DNA of 6,522 nucleotides, taken from the NCBI GenBank assembly GCA_027053695.1, contig JALUHL010000229.1, forward strand, positions 1 to 6,522. Direction: 5' to 3'. The stretch comes from Ghiorsea sp. (GTDB taxonomy: Bacteria > Pseudomonadota > Zetaproteobacteria > Mariprofundales > Mariprofundaceae). Positions 1-5,784 of the stretch are shown here, in pieces. Both the position numbers and the translations under genes were made by a program. Position 1 is the stretch's first letter. Every line of letters starts with the position of its first letter. The notes beneath the pieces are model-generated. The model searched no databases. It had not been told where the DNA came from and saw nothing but the letters and a program-made list of their open reading frames with translations.

Positions 1-561
1 ACGCAATAAATCCGATGAAAAGTCACCTTGCAAATGAACATGAACCAAAGCCTCACCATATTCATCCACCACTGGCGCAAATATCAGTTGCAACTTTCTG
101 CCTCTTGGCGTGAGCGCAAAGCCCAGCTCATCAGCAATGCCATAGCTATAATTCATCAATTCTCGCGCGGTGTTATTATCTTGCTCTGAAAAACCAACCA
201 CGGATATATCCAGATTCCATTGGGGCTGCTCTGGAATCATGGTGATACCAAAGCCTGCCAAATACTTCCCAACCTGCACAGGATTAAACACCAAACTCAC
301 CCCATGATTGATAGCCTTAAATTGCAGCACCAAAGATGTGCGCCCTTTAAGCCGCGCTGCCTTTGCCATGCTTTCTGTAGGCACAACCCGCTTCCATAAG
401 GTGGGCAAAGCCCGTGTCATCGCATCTTTCACAGTAAGGCGCGCATCCGCACTTTGTTGAACCTGAATGTGGAAGCGTGCATCCACATCTGCGGCAAAAG
501 CTGGTGCGGCCACCAACAAACCCATAAGTAGATACATGTGTTTGCCTGCAAACCTTATCAT
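1..561 (-). CDS. Exported DUF2066-like protein, C-terminus cut by window edge
   Basis: An open frame of 187 codons runs off the left edge without a stop, so the C-terminus is missing. The start ATG overlaps the sspB stop as ATGA, which implies translational coupling. Residues 1-23 look like a Sec signal peptide: basic MIRFAGKH, a hydrophobic core around 9-20, and an AFA cleavage site before ADVDARF. The mature part is a moderately hydrophilic domain. Its pattern (a short helix DAMTRALPTLWKRVV at about 46-60, a strand LVLQFKA, then VQVGKYLAGFGITMIPEQPQW and a LDISVVG strand) resembles the DUF2066 family of proteobacterial periplasmic proteins, which has no established function. The family match is from memory of the pattern and is moderate; the safe call is an exported protein of unknown function. 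It is the third gene of the ferredoxin-sspB unit. A later in-frame ATG at codon 9 would leave a shorter signal peptide and is less likely, given the overlap. Confidence 0.6.
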   Translation of the reverse strand, partial: MIRFAGKHMYLLMGLLVAAPAFAADVDARFHIQVQQSADARLTVKDAMTRALPTLWKRVVPTESMAKAARLKGRTSLVLQFKAINHGVSLVFNPVQVGKYLAGFGITMIPEQPQWNLDISVVGFSEQDNNTARELMNYSYGIADELGFALTPRGRKLQLIFAPVVDEYGEALVHVHLQGDFSSDLLR

Positions 562-1043
562 TTGACCACCCGCAAATGCCCAACTTTTCTTGGTTTCTTC
601 TTCTTATCTTTATCGCTTTTTTTACCCTGCCCATCTTCGGAAGCAACCACATGTATTGCAGGCTCGGCTTCTTCATCCACATGAATATCTTCCACAGCTT
701 TGAGTACCATTTTCACCGTTTCCGGAATACTCGATTCCCACACCAAACCCGATTCTAAATCTTGCTCGGGCACATAAGCCGCCCAAATATGGGTCAGCGG
801 AATCACACAATGATGCGAAACGCCAGAAAATGTGAAGTTAGACTCCACAAATGAATCGCGAATATAAATGGGCTGTGGCATTCGGGTGTTCAACACCAAA
901 CGAAGTGCAGGGTCACCTTTGAGAAAATCAGGCACCACCACATCATTGCTGGTGGCATCCACCACAATATAAATTCGCCCTTTTTCATTGAAAAAGTCAC
1001 GCAACTGTTTGGCTTTGAGTGCATCTTCAAAACGAATGCTCAT
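558..1043 (-). CDS. sspB: ClpXP protease specificity-enhancing factor SspB
   Basis: SspB is a cytoplasmic adaptor that binds ssrA-tagged polypeptides from stalled ribosomes and delivers them to ClpXP. The 161-residue product is close to the usual family length. Residues 12-105 align by eye with the folded substrate-binding domain: the VVDAT strand (27-31), VLN (50-52), the FSGV segment (72-75) and IPLTHIWAAY (81-90) correspond to VVDAT, VLN, FGGI and VPLAAVLAIY of E. coli SspB. The last five residues, LRVVK (157-161), are the ClpX-docking (XB) tail, which is the strongest identifier. Between domain and tail lies a flexible linker (about 120-155) that is first acidic and then strongly lysine-rich (KKSDKDKKKKPRK). 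It lies 18 bases after the ferredoxin gene, and its stop overlaps the next start. The upstream Shine-Dalgarno is weak (GGGT). No sspA gene, the common partner, is adjacent. Confidence 0.92.
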   Translation of the reverse strand: MSIRFEDALKAKQLRDFFNEKGRIYIVVDATSNDVVVPDFLKGDPALRLVLNTRMPQPIYIRDSFVESNFTFSGVSHHCVIPLTHIWAAYVPEQDLESGLVWESSIPETVKMVLKAVEDIHVDEEAEPAIHVVASEDGQGKKSDKDKKKKPRKVGHLRVVK

Positions 1044-1061
1044 GCTTTACCCATAACCATG

Positions 1062-1388
1062 TTATGCTTGCTCATGAAATGCCCATGCCTGCACAGGTTC
1101 ATCTTGGATAAAATGCGATTGAATAATGGTGTCGATTTTTTGCTCATCAAGGTTTGCATACCAAACACCTTCAGGATGAACCACCATGATTGGCCCTTGC
1201 TTACAAACGCCCAAGCAACCTGCACGATTCACCCGAACCGCGCCCTCACCTTCGCCCAAACCCGCCTTAGCTACGGCTTCTTTCATATATTTCAGCAGCG
1301 GCATATTTTCTCCGCACGACTTACCCACACACATGATAACATGGCGTTTATAAGGGGAAATACTTAGCTTTTCTTCCGTTTGACTCAT
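1062..1388 (-). CDS. Thioredoxin-like [2Fe-2S] ferredoxin
   Basis: This encodes a small cytoplasmic electron carrier of 108 residues. Four cysteines are placed as C20-x4-C25 and C58-x3-C62, with the family signature GCLGVCKQGP at 57-66 followed by MVVHPEGVWY at 68-77. This arrangement fits thioredoxin-fold [2Fe-2S] ferredoxins and the related NuoE subunit of complex I. The protein is a stand-alone single domain, so a free ferredoxin is preferred over NuoE. The electron donor and acceptor are not evident. The ATG at 1388 is chosen because an AAGGA Shine-Dalgarno lies 7 bases upstream. The frame stays open upstream to an ATG at 1556, but that extension runs into the divergent gene and has no ferredoxin character. 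It is probably the first gene of the leftward unit, followed by sspB after an 18-base gap. Confidence 0.88.
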   Translation of the reverse strand: MSQTEEKLSISPYKRHVIMCVGKSCGENMPLLKYMKEAVAKAGLGEGEGAVRVNRAGCLGVCKQGPIMVVHPEGVWYANLDEQKIDTIIQSHFIQDEPVQAWAFHEQA

Positions 1389-1395
1389 GAATAAT

Positions 1396-1400
1396 TCCTT
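1396..1400 (-). promoter_or_regulatory. Ribosome binding site of the ferredoxin gene
   Basis: On the minus strand AAGGA stands 7 bases before the ATG at 1388. It fixes this start against the longer upstream open frame, and it is the strongest ribosome site of the leftward unit. Confidence 0.7.
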
Positions 1401-1456
1401 GATTGATGTCTTCAAAATGATTTGCCGTAGCGTAACAATATCAAAACCAGATGTCA

Positions 1457-1471
1457 TTGACGCTTGGTCAA
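1457..1471. promoter_or_regulatory. Operator-like inverted repeat TTGAC-N5-GTCAA
   Basis: There are two perfect 5-base arms, TTGAC and GTCAA, around the 5-base centre GCTTG. The repeat sits 28 bases before the decarboxylase ATG in the divergent control region, where a dimeric regulator could act on the rightward operon. Arms this short can occur by chance and no regulator gene is adjacent, so this is only a candidate. Confidence 0.25.
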
Positions 1472-1499
1472 AGCCTACATTTGTGGTGAACTTCGTGGT

Positions 1500-2705
1500 A
1501 TGCAAATTCCGTCTCATATTGAAACCCTGATTCGCCAACAAAGCGAAAATGGTCAAACCTTAAATGCTTACATCTATGACACCGCCCGTTTAAAAAAGCG
1601 AATCATATGTTTGAACAAGATGATGCCAGAGGGCGTTGAAGTTTTTTATGCCGTCAAAGCTAACCCTCATCCCGCTTTTCTAAACGCAGCTTTAGAAGCT
1701 GGTGCAACGGGCATTGAAATCGCCAGCCTTGGCGAAGCTCATAAAGCGATTGATGCAGGATTTCGCCCTGAGCAACTGATTTACACTGGCCCTGGCAAAA
1801 GCTTGGAAGAGCTAACTTGGTGTGTAAACAATAATATTCGTACCATTCATATCGAATCTTTGGTGGAAGCGCATCGCATTCAGAAACTCTGCATAGAAGC
1901 TGGTAAAACCCAAGATATTTTGCTGCGTATCAACGCCAATTTTGATATTCATGATGCGCAAACCACCTTTTCGGGTGGCTCAAAGAAATTTGGCATTGAT
2001 GAAGAGCAACTGGATATTGCCCTACCGCAAATCCTTGCTTTGGATACGCTAAACTTCAGAGGTTTACATGTATATGCCGCAAGTGGCGTATTGAATGTAG
2101 ATGACTTGTTGCATAACTGTGAGCTTGTTTTTGATTTAACCCAGCGTATCGAAGCTGAATATGAAGGTGTAAGATGTGACATCATTGATTTCGGTGGTGG
2201 CTTTGGCGTGGACTACGAAGAAACAGGCCATGACTTTGACCCCCAAGCTTATGCCGAGGGTTTGAGTGCTATGATTGAAAAGTATCATTTCCAAGGCCGC
2301 CACTTTGTTTTGGAATTGGGGCGCTGGCTTGCCGCAGAATGTGGCTGGTTTTGCACAGAAATCATCGATATCAAAACAAGCCGCGGTAAAAAACAAGTCA
2401 TTTGTGCGGGTGGCATCAATCATTTCCGCAGGCCTGCGGCACTTGCCATCAACCATCCCATGAGCATTGTCTCTATGGGTCGAGGTAAGCTGTTCGCAGG
2501 TCAAGAGTCCATCCATCAAGAGAAAGTGTATTTTGGTGGCCCGCTTTGCACCAGCGCGGATAAGCTTGCCAATGATGTATATATTGAAGAAGCAGGCATT
2601 GGAGACATTGCCGTGTTCGGTTTAGCTGGCGCTTATGGTTTGACCATGTCCAACAATGATTTCCTAAGCCACGCCAAACCCAAAGAACTTGTGGTCGATA
2701 GTTAA
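1500..2705 (+). CDS. Fold-type III PLP-dependent decarboxylase (DapDC/ODC superfamily)
   Basis: The 401-residue product has the alanine-racemase-type barrel plus beta domain of ornithine/diaminopimelate decarboxylases. Visible motifs are YAVKANP (50-56) with the PLP lysine K53, EIASLGE (73-79), YTGPGK (95-100), KKFGID (162-167), GLHVYAASG with H190, the phosphate-binding FGGGFG (231-236), ELGR (272-275), GGPLCTSADKL with the catalytic cysteine C350, and AGAYGLTMSNNDF around Y379. True LysA usually has C-E-S at the cysteine; here it is C-T-S. Together with the GPGK and KFGID segments, this points to the branch containing BtrK-like carrier-protein decarboxylases and exosortase-associated decarboxylases. 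The substrate is unknown. The ATG at 1500 is chosen: MQIPSHIETLI is a sensible N-terminus and a GGTGA lies 10 bases upstream. An in-frame TTG at 1464 would add 12 residues and lies inside the dyad. The gene heads the operon and is followed 3 bases later by cobC. Confidence 0.85.
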   Translation: MQIPSHIETLIRQQSENGQTLNAYIYDTARLKKRIICLNKMMPEGVEVFYAVKANPHPAFLNAALEAGATGIEIASLGEAHKAIDAGFRPEQLIYTGPGKSLEELTWCVNNNIRTIHIESLVEAHRIQKLCIEAGKTQDILLRINANFDIHDAQTTFSGGSKKFGIDEEQLDIALPQILALDTLNFRGLHVYAASGVLNVDDLLHNCELVFDLTQRIEAEYEGVRCDIIDFGGGFGVDYEETGHDFDPQAYAEGLSAMIEKYHFQGRHFVLELGRWLAAECGWFCTEIIDIKTSRGKKQVICAGGINHFRRPAALAINHPMSIVSMGRGKLFAGQESIHQEKVYFGGPLCTSADKLANDVYIEEAGIGDIAVFGLAGAYGLTMSNNDFLSHAKPKELVVDS

Positions 2706-2708
2706 TAC

Positions 2709-3305
2709 ATGAGTTCACCCATACTCACCATTGATATTCTTCGCCACGGCGAAACCACTATGGATGCAGGAAAGCTATATGGAGCAACGGATGTTCCCTT
2801 AAGTGAGTTAGGGAAAGAGCAGCTTTTATCTGCAGTCAAATGCATTCATCAAGAGCCTATTTCAGCCATTATAAGCTCGCCTTTGCAGCGTTGCGCATGG
2901 TTGGCTGAGCAACTCAAAGGCGAATTGGATGTATCTTATGAACGCGGTTTTGCAGAAATGGATTTTGGCGATTGGGAAGGTGGTGATATTAAAACCTTAC
3001 TCAAACAAGAGCCTAATTTTCGCTTGGATGTTAGCCAGCTGAACGCGCCCAATGGTGAAAGCTTTGTTGATTTTCATGCACGTGTTACTTCCGCTTGGCA
3101 GCAATATATCGATACCCACCTTGAGCAAGGCGGACATCATTTGCTGATTGCGCATGGCGGCGTGATTCGTGTTTTGCTTGGCCATGCTTTGCAAGTGCCT
3201 ATGGCAAATCTTGCTAATCTTTATGTGCCTCATGCTGCATGGTCGCGCATCAGCTTTGCCCCCAATCAGCCGCCTATGCTTTGGTTTATGAATTATCATG
3301 CCTGA
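2709..3305 (+). CDS. cobC: Histidine phosphatase, probable alpha-ribazole phosphatase CobC
   Basis: The 198-residue protein belongs to the histidine phosphatase (phosphoglycerate-mutase-like) superfamily. LRHGET (11-16) supplies R12 and the phospho-acceptor H13. SSPLQR (56-61) supplies R61, EMDFGDWEG (83-91) the acid E83, and IAHGG (147-151) the second histidine H149. The short GKLYGATDVPLSELG segment after the first motif and the EMDFGDWEG segment are typical of CobC, which dephosphorylates alpha-ribazole-5'-phosphate or the cobalamin phosphate late in nucleotide-loop assembly. Superfamily members are hard to separate by sequence alone, but the 8-base overlap with cobS makes CobC the best call. 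The upstream Shine-Dalgarno is poor, and the start lies 3 bases after the previous stop, so translation is likely coupled. It is a cytoplasmic enzyme with no signal peptide. Confidence 0.82.
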   Translation: MSSPILTIDILRHGETTMDAGKLYGATDVPLSELGKEQLLSAVKCIHQEPISAIISSPLQRCAWLAEQLKGELDVSYERGFAEMDFGDWEGGDIKTLLKQEPNFRLDVSQLNAPNGESFVDFHARVTSAWQQYIDTHLEQGGHHLLIAHGGVIRVLLGHALQVPMANLANLYVPHAAWSRISFAPNQPPMLWFMNYHA

Positions 3306-4032
3306 AACCTCTGCCGAGAAAAAAAAGATGTGGGGCAACTATTTTGCCACGCTTCGATTTTTAACGATTTTCCCAACACCCAAAGTCAATGCCCGCATAT
3401 CGCCCAAATTATCGATGTTTCCTTTGGTGGGCTTAAGTCTAGGGCTAATCCTATATCTCTCAGGATTATTAGGCTCAGGTTTATATCCCCTTACCACAGC
3501 TTTTGTTTTATTACTGATTTGGACTGGTAGCACAGGTTTTTTACATTTGGATGGTTTAGGCGATTTAGCCGATGGTTTGGGCGCTGCGCACCAAGACAAA
3601 GCAAAACTTTTACAAGTGATGCAAGCGCCTGATGTTGGCGCTTTTGCCGTGGTCTCCATTGTGCTGCTGCTGTTAGGTAAATTCGCATTACTGAGCAGCT
3701 TGGTATTTGTGGGAAGCTTTGCACCCCTTCTTCTGATTCCTGCTTGGGCGCGTTTGGGCGCAGCATGGTGGGCAAGCAGCTTAACCCCTTTGCATGAAGG
3801 GCTTGCTTCATGGTGCAGACAAGCCGGCCACATCAATCTTATGCCATGGTTTGCCCTGCTTTTATTGTTATCGCTTATCTTCGCACCCATGTTATTGCTT
3901 GCACCTCTTCTACTTTGGGTTTGGAAAGTTTTTCTAGAACACAAGCTTGGCGGCATGAATGGCGATGCACTGGGTGCAGGCATTGAAATCACAGAACTCG
4001 GCATGCTGCTCTTGTACTGCCTAAACGCATGA
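3298..4032 (+). CDS. cobS: Adenosylcobinamide-GDP ribazoletransferase (cobalamin synthase)
   Basis: CobS is an inner-membrane enzyme that joins adenosylcobinamide-GDP to alpha-ribazole (or its 5'-phosphate) to give adenosylcobalamin (phosphate). The 244-residue length is normal. Hallmarks are FATLRFLTIFP (16-26) at the N-terminus, GFLHLDGLGDLADGLGA (80-96) with the metal-binding aspartates, MQAPDVGAFAV (108-118), and GGMNGDALGAGIEITE (218-233). Between them are several long hydrophobic segments (about 41-58, 64-79, 115-147, 183-209). The usual TGD of the last motif is NGD here; the aspartate is kept. The start at 3298 overlaps cobC by 8 bases. A second ATG at 3328 (codon 11, MWGNYFATL), preceded by GAGAAAAAAAAG, is a plausible alternative because CobS proteins often begin close to that point. 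The product partners with CobC, encoded just upstream. Confidence 0.95.
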   Translation: MPETSAEKKKMWGNYFATLRFLTIFPTPKVNARISPKLSMFPLVGLSLGLILYLSGLLGSGLYPLTTAFVLLLIWTGSTGFLHLDGLGDLADGLGAAHQDKAKLLQVMQAPDVGAFAVVSIVLLLLGKFALLSSLVFVGSFAPLLLIPAWARLGAAWWASSLTPLHEGLASWCRQAGHINLMPWFALLLLLSLIFAPMLLLAPLLLWVWKVFLEHKLGGMNGDALGAGIEITELGMLLLYCLNA

Positions 4033-4802
4033 AACATCTTCAGAAGAAACGTATCTTGCTTACGCGAACAACTGAACAAAATCTGCAAACTGCGGAGCTT
4101 GTGGCATCCTTAGGCGCTACCCCCGTGTTGTTTCCTTGCAACCGAATCCAAGCTTTGCCAGAAGCCATCAACAAGGCTTGGCAAGTTTTGCAGCAACCGC
4201 CTAAGCAAATCACTGACATCATTTTCAGCAGTCGCAATGGCGTTGAAGCTATCGCAAAGAACGTATCAGATATGGCCAACGTATTATCCAACTATCGCGT
4301 GATTGCCGTAGGAAAAAAAACAGCATCTGCATTAAGTGAACATGGCATTCATCCCGCATGGTTGCCCAACCAAGCATCGCAGCAAGGGCTAGTGCAAGAC
4401 TATCCCAAACATGGACTGCCCAAACATGCATACTTTTTCAGGGCTGAAACAGGCAATGATGATGTATTAACCTTTCTAGCGCAAAAGCAAGTCGATACGC
4501 ATTTGGTTCCATGTTATCAAACCATCAAAAATGATGAGGCGTACCCCGAAGTATTACAGCAGCTTGAAGATAACCGTATTGATGCCGTACTGATTGGTAG
4601 CGCGCGCACAGCTCATTTTTATGTGCAAAAAGTGGGTGATTTAGAGCTTGCCAATCGTCCAGCTATTGCCGTGATGAGCCAACAAGTGACAAAAGCCGCT
4701 GACAAATTAGGATTAAACGTGCAGGTTATCGCCAATAAACCCAGTTTTAAAGCTATGTTACAAGGCTTAAATGATTATTTTGCCATGCAGAAAAAAGGAT
4801 AA
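4029..4802 (+). CDS. hemD: Uroporphyrinogen-III synthase HemD
   Basis: HemD closes and inverts ring D of hydroxymethylbilane to give uroporphyrinogen III, the common precursor of heme, siroheme and cobalamin. It is soluble and cytoplasmic. The 257-residue product has the two-lobed family pattern: ILLTR (9-13), [11 protein letters not shown] (64-74), [12 protein letters not shown] (91-102), [15 protein letters not shown] (136-150), the CYQT segment with the conserved tyrosine Y163, [12 protein letters not shown] (188-199) and [18 protein letters not shown] (212-229). The family is poorly conserved, but these segments in this order, and the neighbouring hemB, make the call firm. The ATG overlaps the cobS stop as ATGA. 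The common partner hemC is not within the window. The A8 run at 4313-4320 keeps the frame through GKKTA, so there is no frameshift. Confidence 0.92.
   Translation: MKHLQKKRILLTRTTEQNLQTAELVASLGATPVLFPCNRIQALPEAINKAWQVLQQPPKQITDIIFSSRNGVEAIAKNVSDMANVLSNYRVIAVGKKTASALSEHGIHPAWLPNQASQQGLVQDYPKHGLPKHAYFFRAETGNDDVLTFLAQKQVDTHLVPCYQTIKNDEAYPEVLQQLEDNRIDAVLIGSARTAHFYVQKVGDLELANRPAIAVMSQQVTKAADKLGLNVQVIANKPSFKAMLQGLNDYFAMQKKG
4795..4799 (+). promoter_or_regulatory. Ribosome binding site of hemB
   Basis: AAGGA ends 7 bases before the ATG at 4807 and overlaps the last codons of hemD. It decides the hemB start against an upstream in-frame codon at 4771, and it is the clearest Shine-Dalgarno in the rightward operon. 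Confidence 0.75.
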
Positions 4803-4806
4803 AAAT

Positions 4807-5784
4807 ATGCCATTTGATTTAGTTCATCGCCCACGTCGTTTGCGTAAAACAGCAAACTTACGTCGTATGGTTTCGGAAACAAGTTTATCTGTGAACGATT
4901 TGATTTATCCCATTTTTGTCGATGAAGGCATTGATGTGGCTGTGGATGTGAAAAGTATGCCTGGCGTTCAGCGCATCCCTTTATCTGATGTTGCGGCTAT
5001 GGTAAAAACGGTTGAAGATGCAGGTGTTCCCGGTGTTATTTTCTTTGGCATCCCCACTGAAAAAGATGCCATTGGCTCTGGCGGCTGGGATGATGAAGGC
5101 ATTGTGCAAAAAGCAATTCGCGCTGCCAAAGCGGCTTGCCCCGATATGATTGTGATTGCCGATACCTGCTTTTGTGAATATACCGACCACGGTCATTGCG
5201 GCGTATTGCATGGTGATGAAGTCGATAATGATGCAACGCTTTCTAACCTGCAAAAAGAAGCCGTATCTTATGCCAAAGCAGGCGTAGATATTGTTGCCCC
5301 ATCAGGCATGATGGATGGCATGATTCAAGCGATTCGACAAGGTTTAGATAAAGCTGGTTTTCAAGATACACCCATCATGTCGTATGCCGTAAAATACGCA
5401 TCGGGCTATTTCGGCCCCTTCCGTGATGCTGCTGATTCCACACCGACTTTTGGCGATAGAGCGCAATATCAAATGGATCCAGCCAATCGCCGTGAAGCGA
5501 TTAAAGAAGCCTTATTGGATGTGGAAGAAGGTGCAGATATGCTCATGGTGAAACCTGCACTGGCTTACATGGATATTATCCGCGAAGTCAAAGATGCCAC
5601 GCAACTACCCATGGCTGTGTATAATGTATCTGGTGAATATGCCATGGTCAAAGCTGCGGCTGCCAACGGCTGGATTGATGAAAAACGCGTGGTATTGGAA
5701 ACCATGCTTAGCTTCAAACGCGCAGGCGCAGATATGATTCTCACCTATCATGCTCTTGATGTTGCAGCATGGTTAAAAAGCTGA
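4807..5784 (+). CDS. hemB: Delta-aminolevulinic acid dehydratase (porphobilinogen synthase)
   Basis: HemB condenses two 5-aminolevulinate molecules into porphobilinogen in the cytoplasm. The 325-residue product matches the family's usual length and is highly conserved: RPRRLR near the start, YPIFV (34-38), MPGVQR (51-56), and a complete zinc site [14 protein letters not shown] with C121, C123 and C131. The Schiff-base lysines are K196 in [15 protein letters not shown] and K249 in [21 protein letters not shown] (272-280) is also intact. The cysteine-rich site makes this the zinc-dependent type rather than the aspartate-rich magnesium type. NRREA (227-231), followed by EGADM, resembles the segment that carries the allosteric magnesium ligand in E. 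coli-like enzymes. The ATG at 4807 is supported by AAGGA 7 bases upstream and by the conserved N-terminus; the reading frame from 4771 would add 12 residues from within hemD. It lies 4 bases after hemD, and its TGA shares one base with the next ATG. Confidence 0.98.
   Translation: MPFDLVHRPRRLRKTANLRRMVSETSLSVNDLIYPIFVDEGIDVAVDVKSMPGVQRIPLSDVAAMVKTVEDAGVPGVIFFGIPTEKDAIGSGGWDDEGIVQKAIRAAKAACPDMIVIADTCFCEYTDHGHCGVLHGDEVDNDATLSNLQKEAVSYAKAGVDIVAPSGMMDGMIQAIRQGLDKAGFQDTPIMSYAVKYASGYFGPFRDAADSTPTFGDRAQYQMDPANRREAIKEALLDVEEGADMLMVKPALAYMDIIREVKDATQLPMAVYNVSGEYAMVKAAAANGWIDEKRVVLETMLSFKRAGADMILTYHALDVAAWLKS

Larger units (their letters stand above)
1389..1499. promoter_or_regulatory. Divergent intergenic region, presumed to hold both promoters
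   Basis: These 111 bases separate the two divergent starts, so both transcription units should begin here. No strong sigma-70 promoter is visible. The best leftward candidate is TTGATA (1444-1439) with AATCAT (1422-1417), a 16-base spacer and a poor -10. For the rightward unit, TTGACG (1457-1462) is a good -35, but the only -10-like hexamers, such as TACATT at 1476, are spaced too closely. The promoter assignments are tentative; the location of the regulatory region itself is inferred with more confidence from gene orientation. Confidence 0.45.

Noticed and set aside
1464..1499. TTG start for the decarboxylase, 12 codons upstream
   Set aside because: The rare start codon lies inside the candidate dyad, and the added residues show no family similarity. 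The ATG at 1500 gives a sensible N-terminus. The TTG cannot be fully excluded.
1389..1556. N-terminal extension of the ferredoxin frame up to an ATG at 1556
   Set aside because: The extra 56 residues overlap the divergent decarboxylase and show no ferredoxin character, while the ATG at 1388 has a good AAGGA ribosome site.
3339..4088. Long minus-strand frame of 249 codons opposite cobS
   Set aside because: It is the antisense shadow of a firmly identified cobS. Its translation is rich in Ser, Lys and Pro, with no domain pattern or ribosome site.
4313..4320. Run of eight A in hemD as a possible slippage or frameshift site
   Set aside because: The frame continues unbroken through the conserved GKKTASAL segment to the normal C-terminus, so there is no reason to invoke slippage.
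4771..4806. Upstream start for hemB within hemD
   Set aside because: The 12 added residues are encoded by hemD in another frame, and the AAGGA site fits the ATG at 4807.
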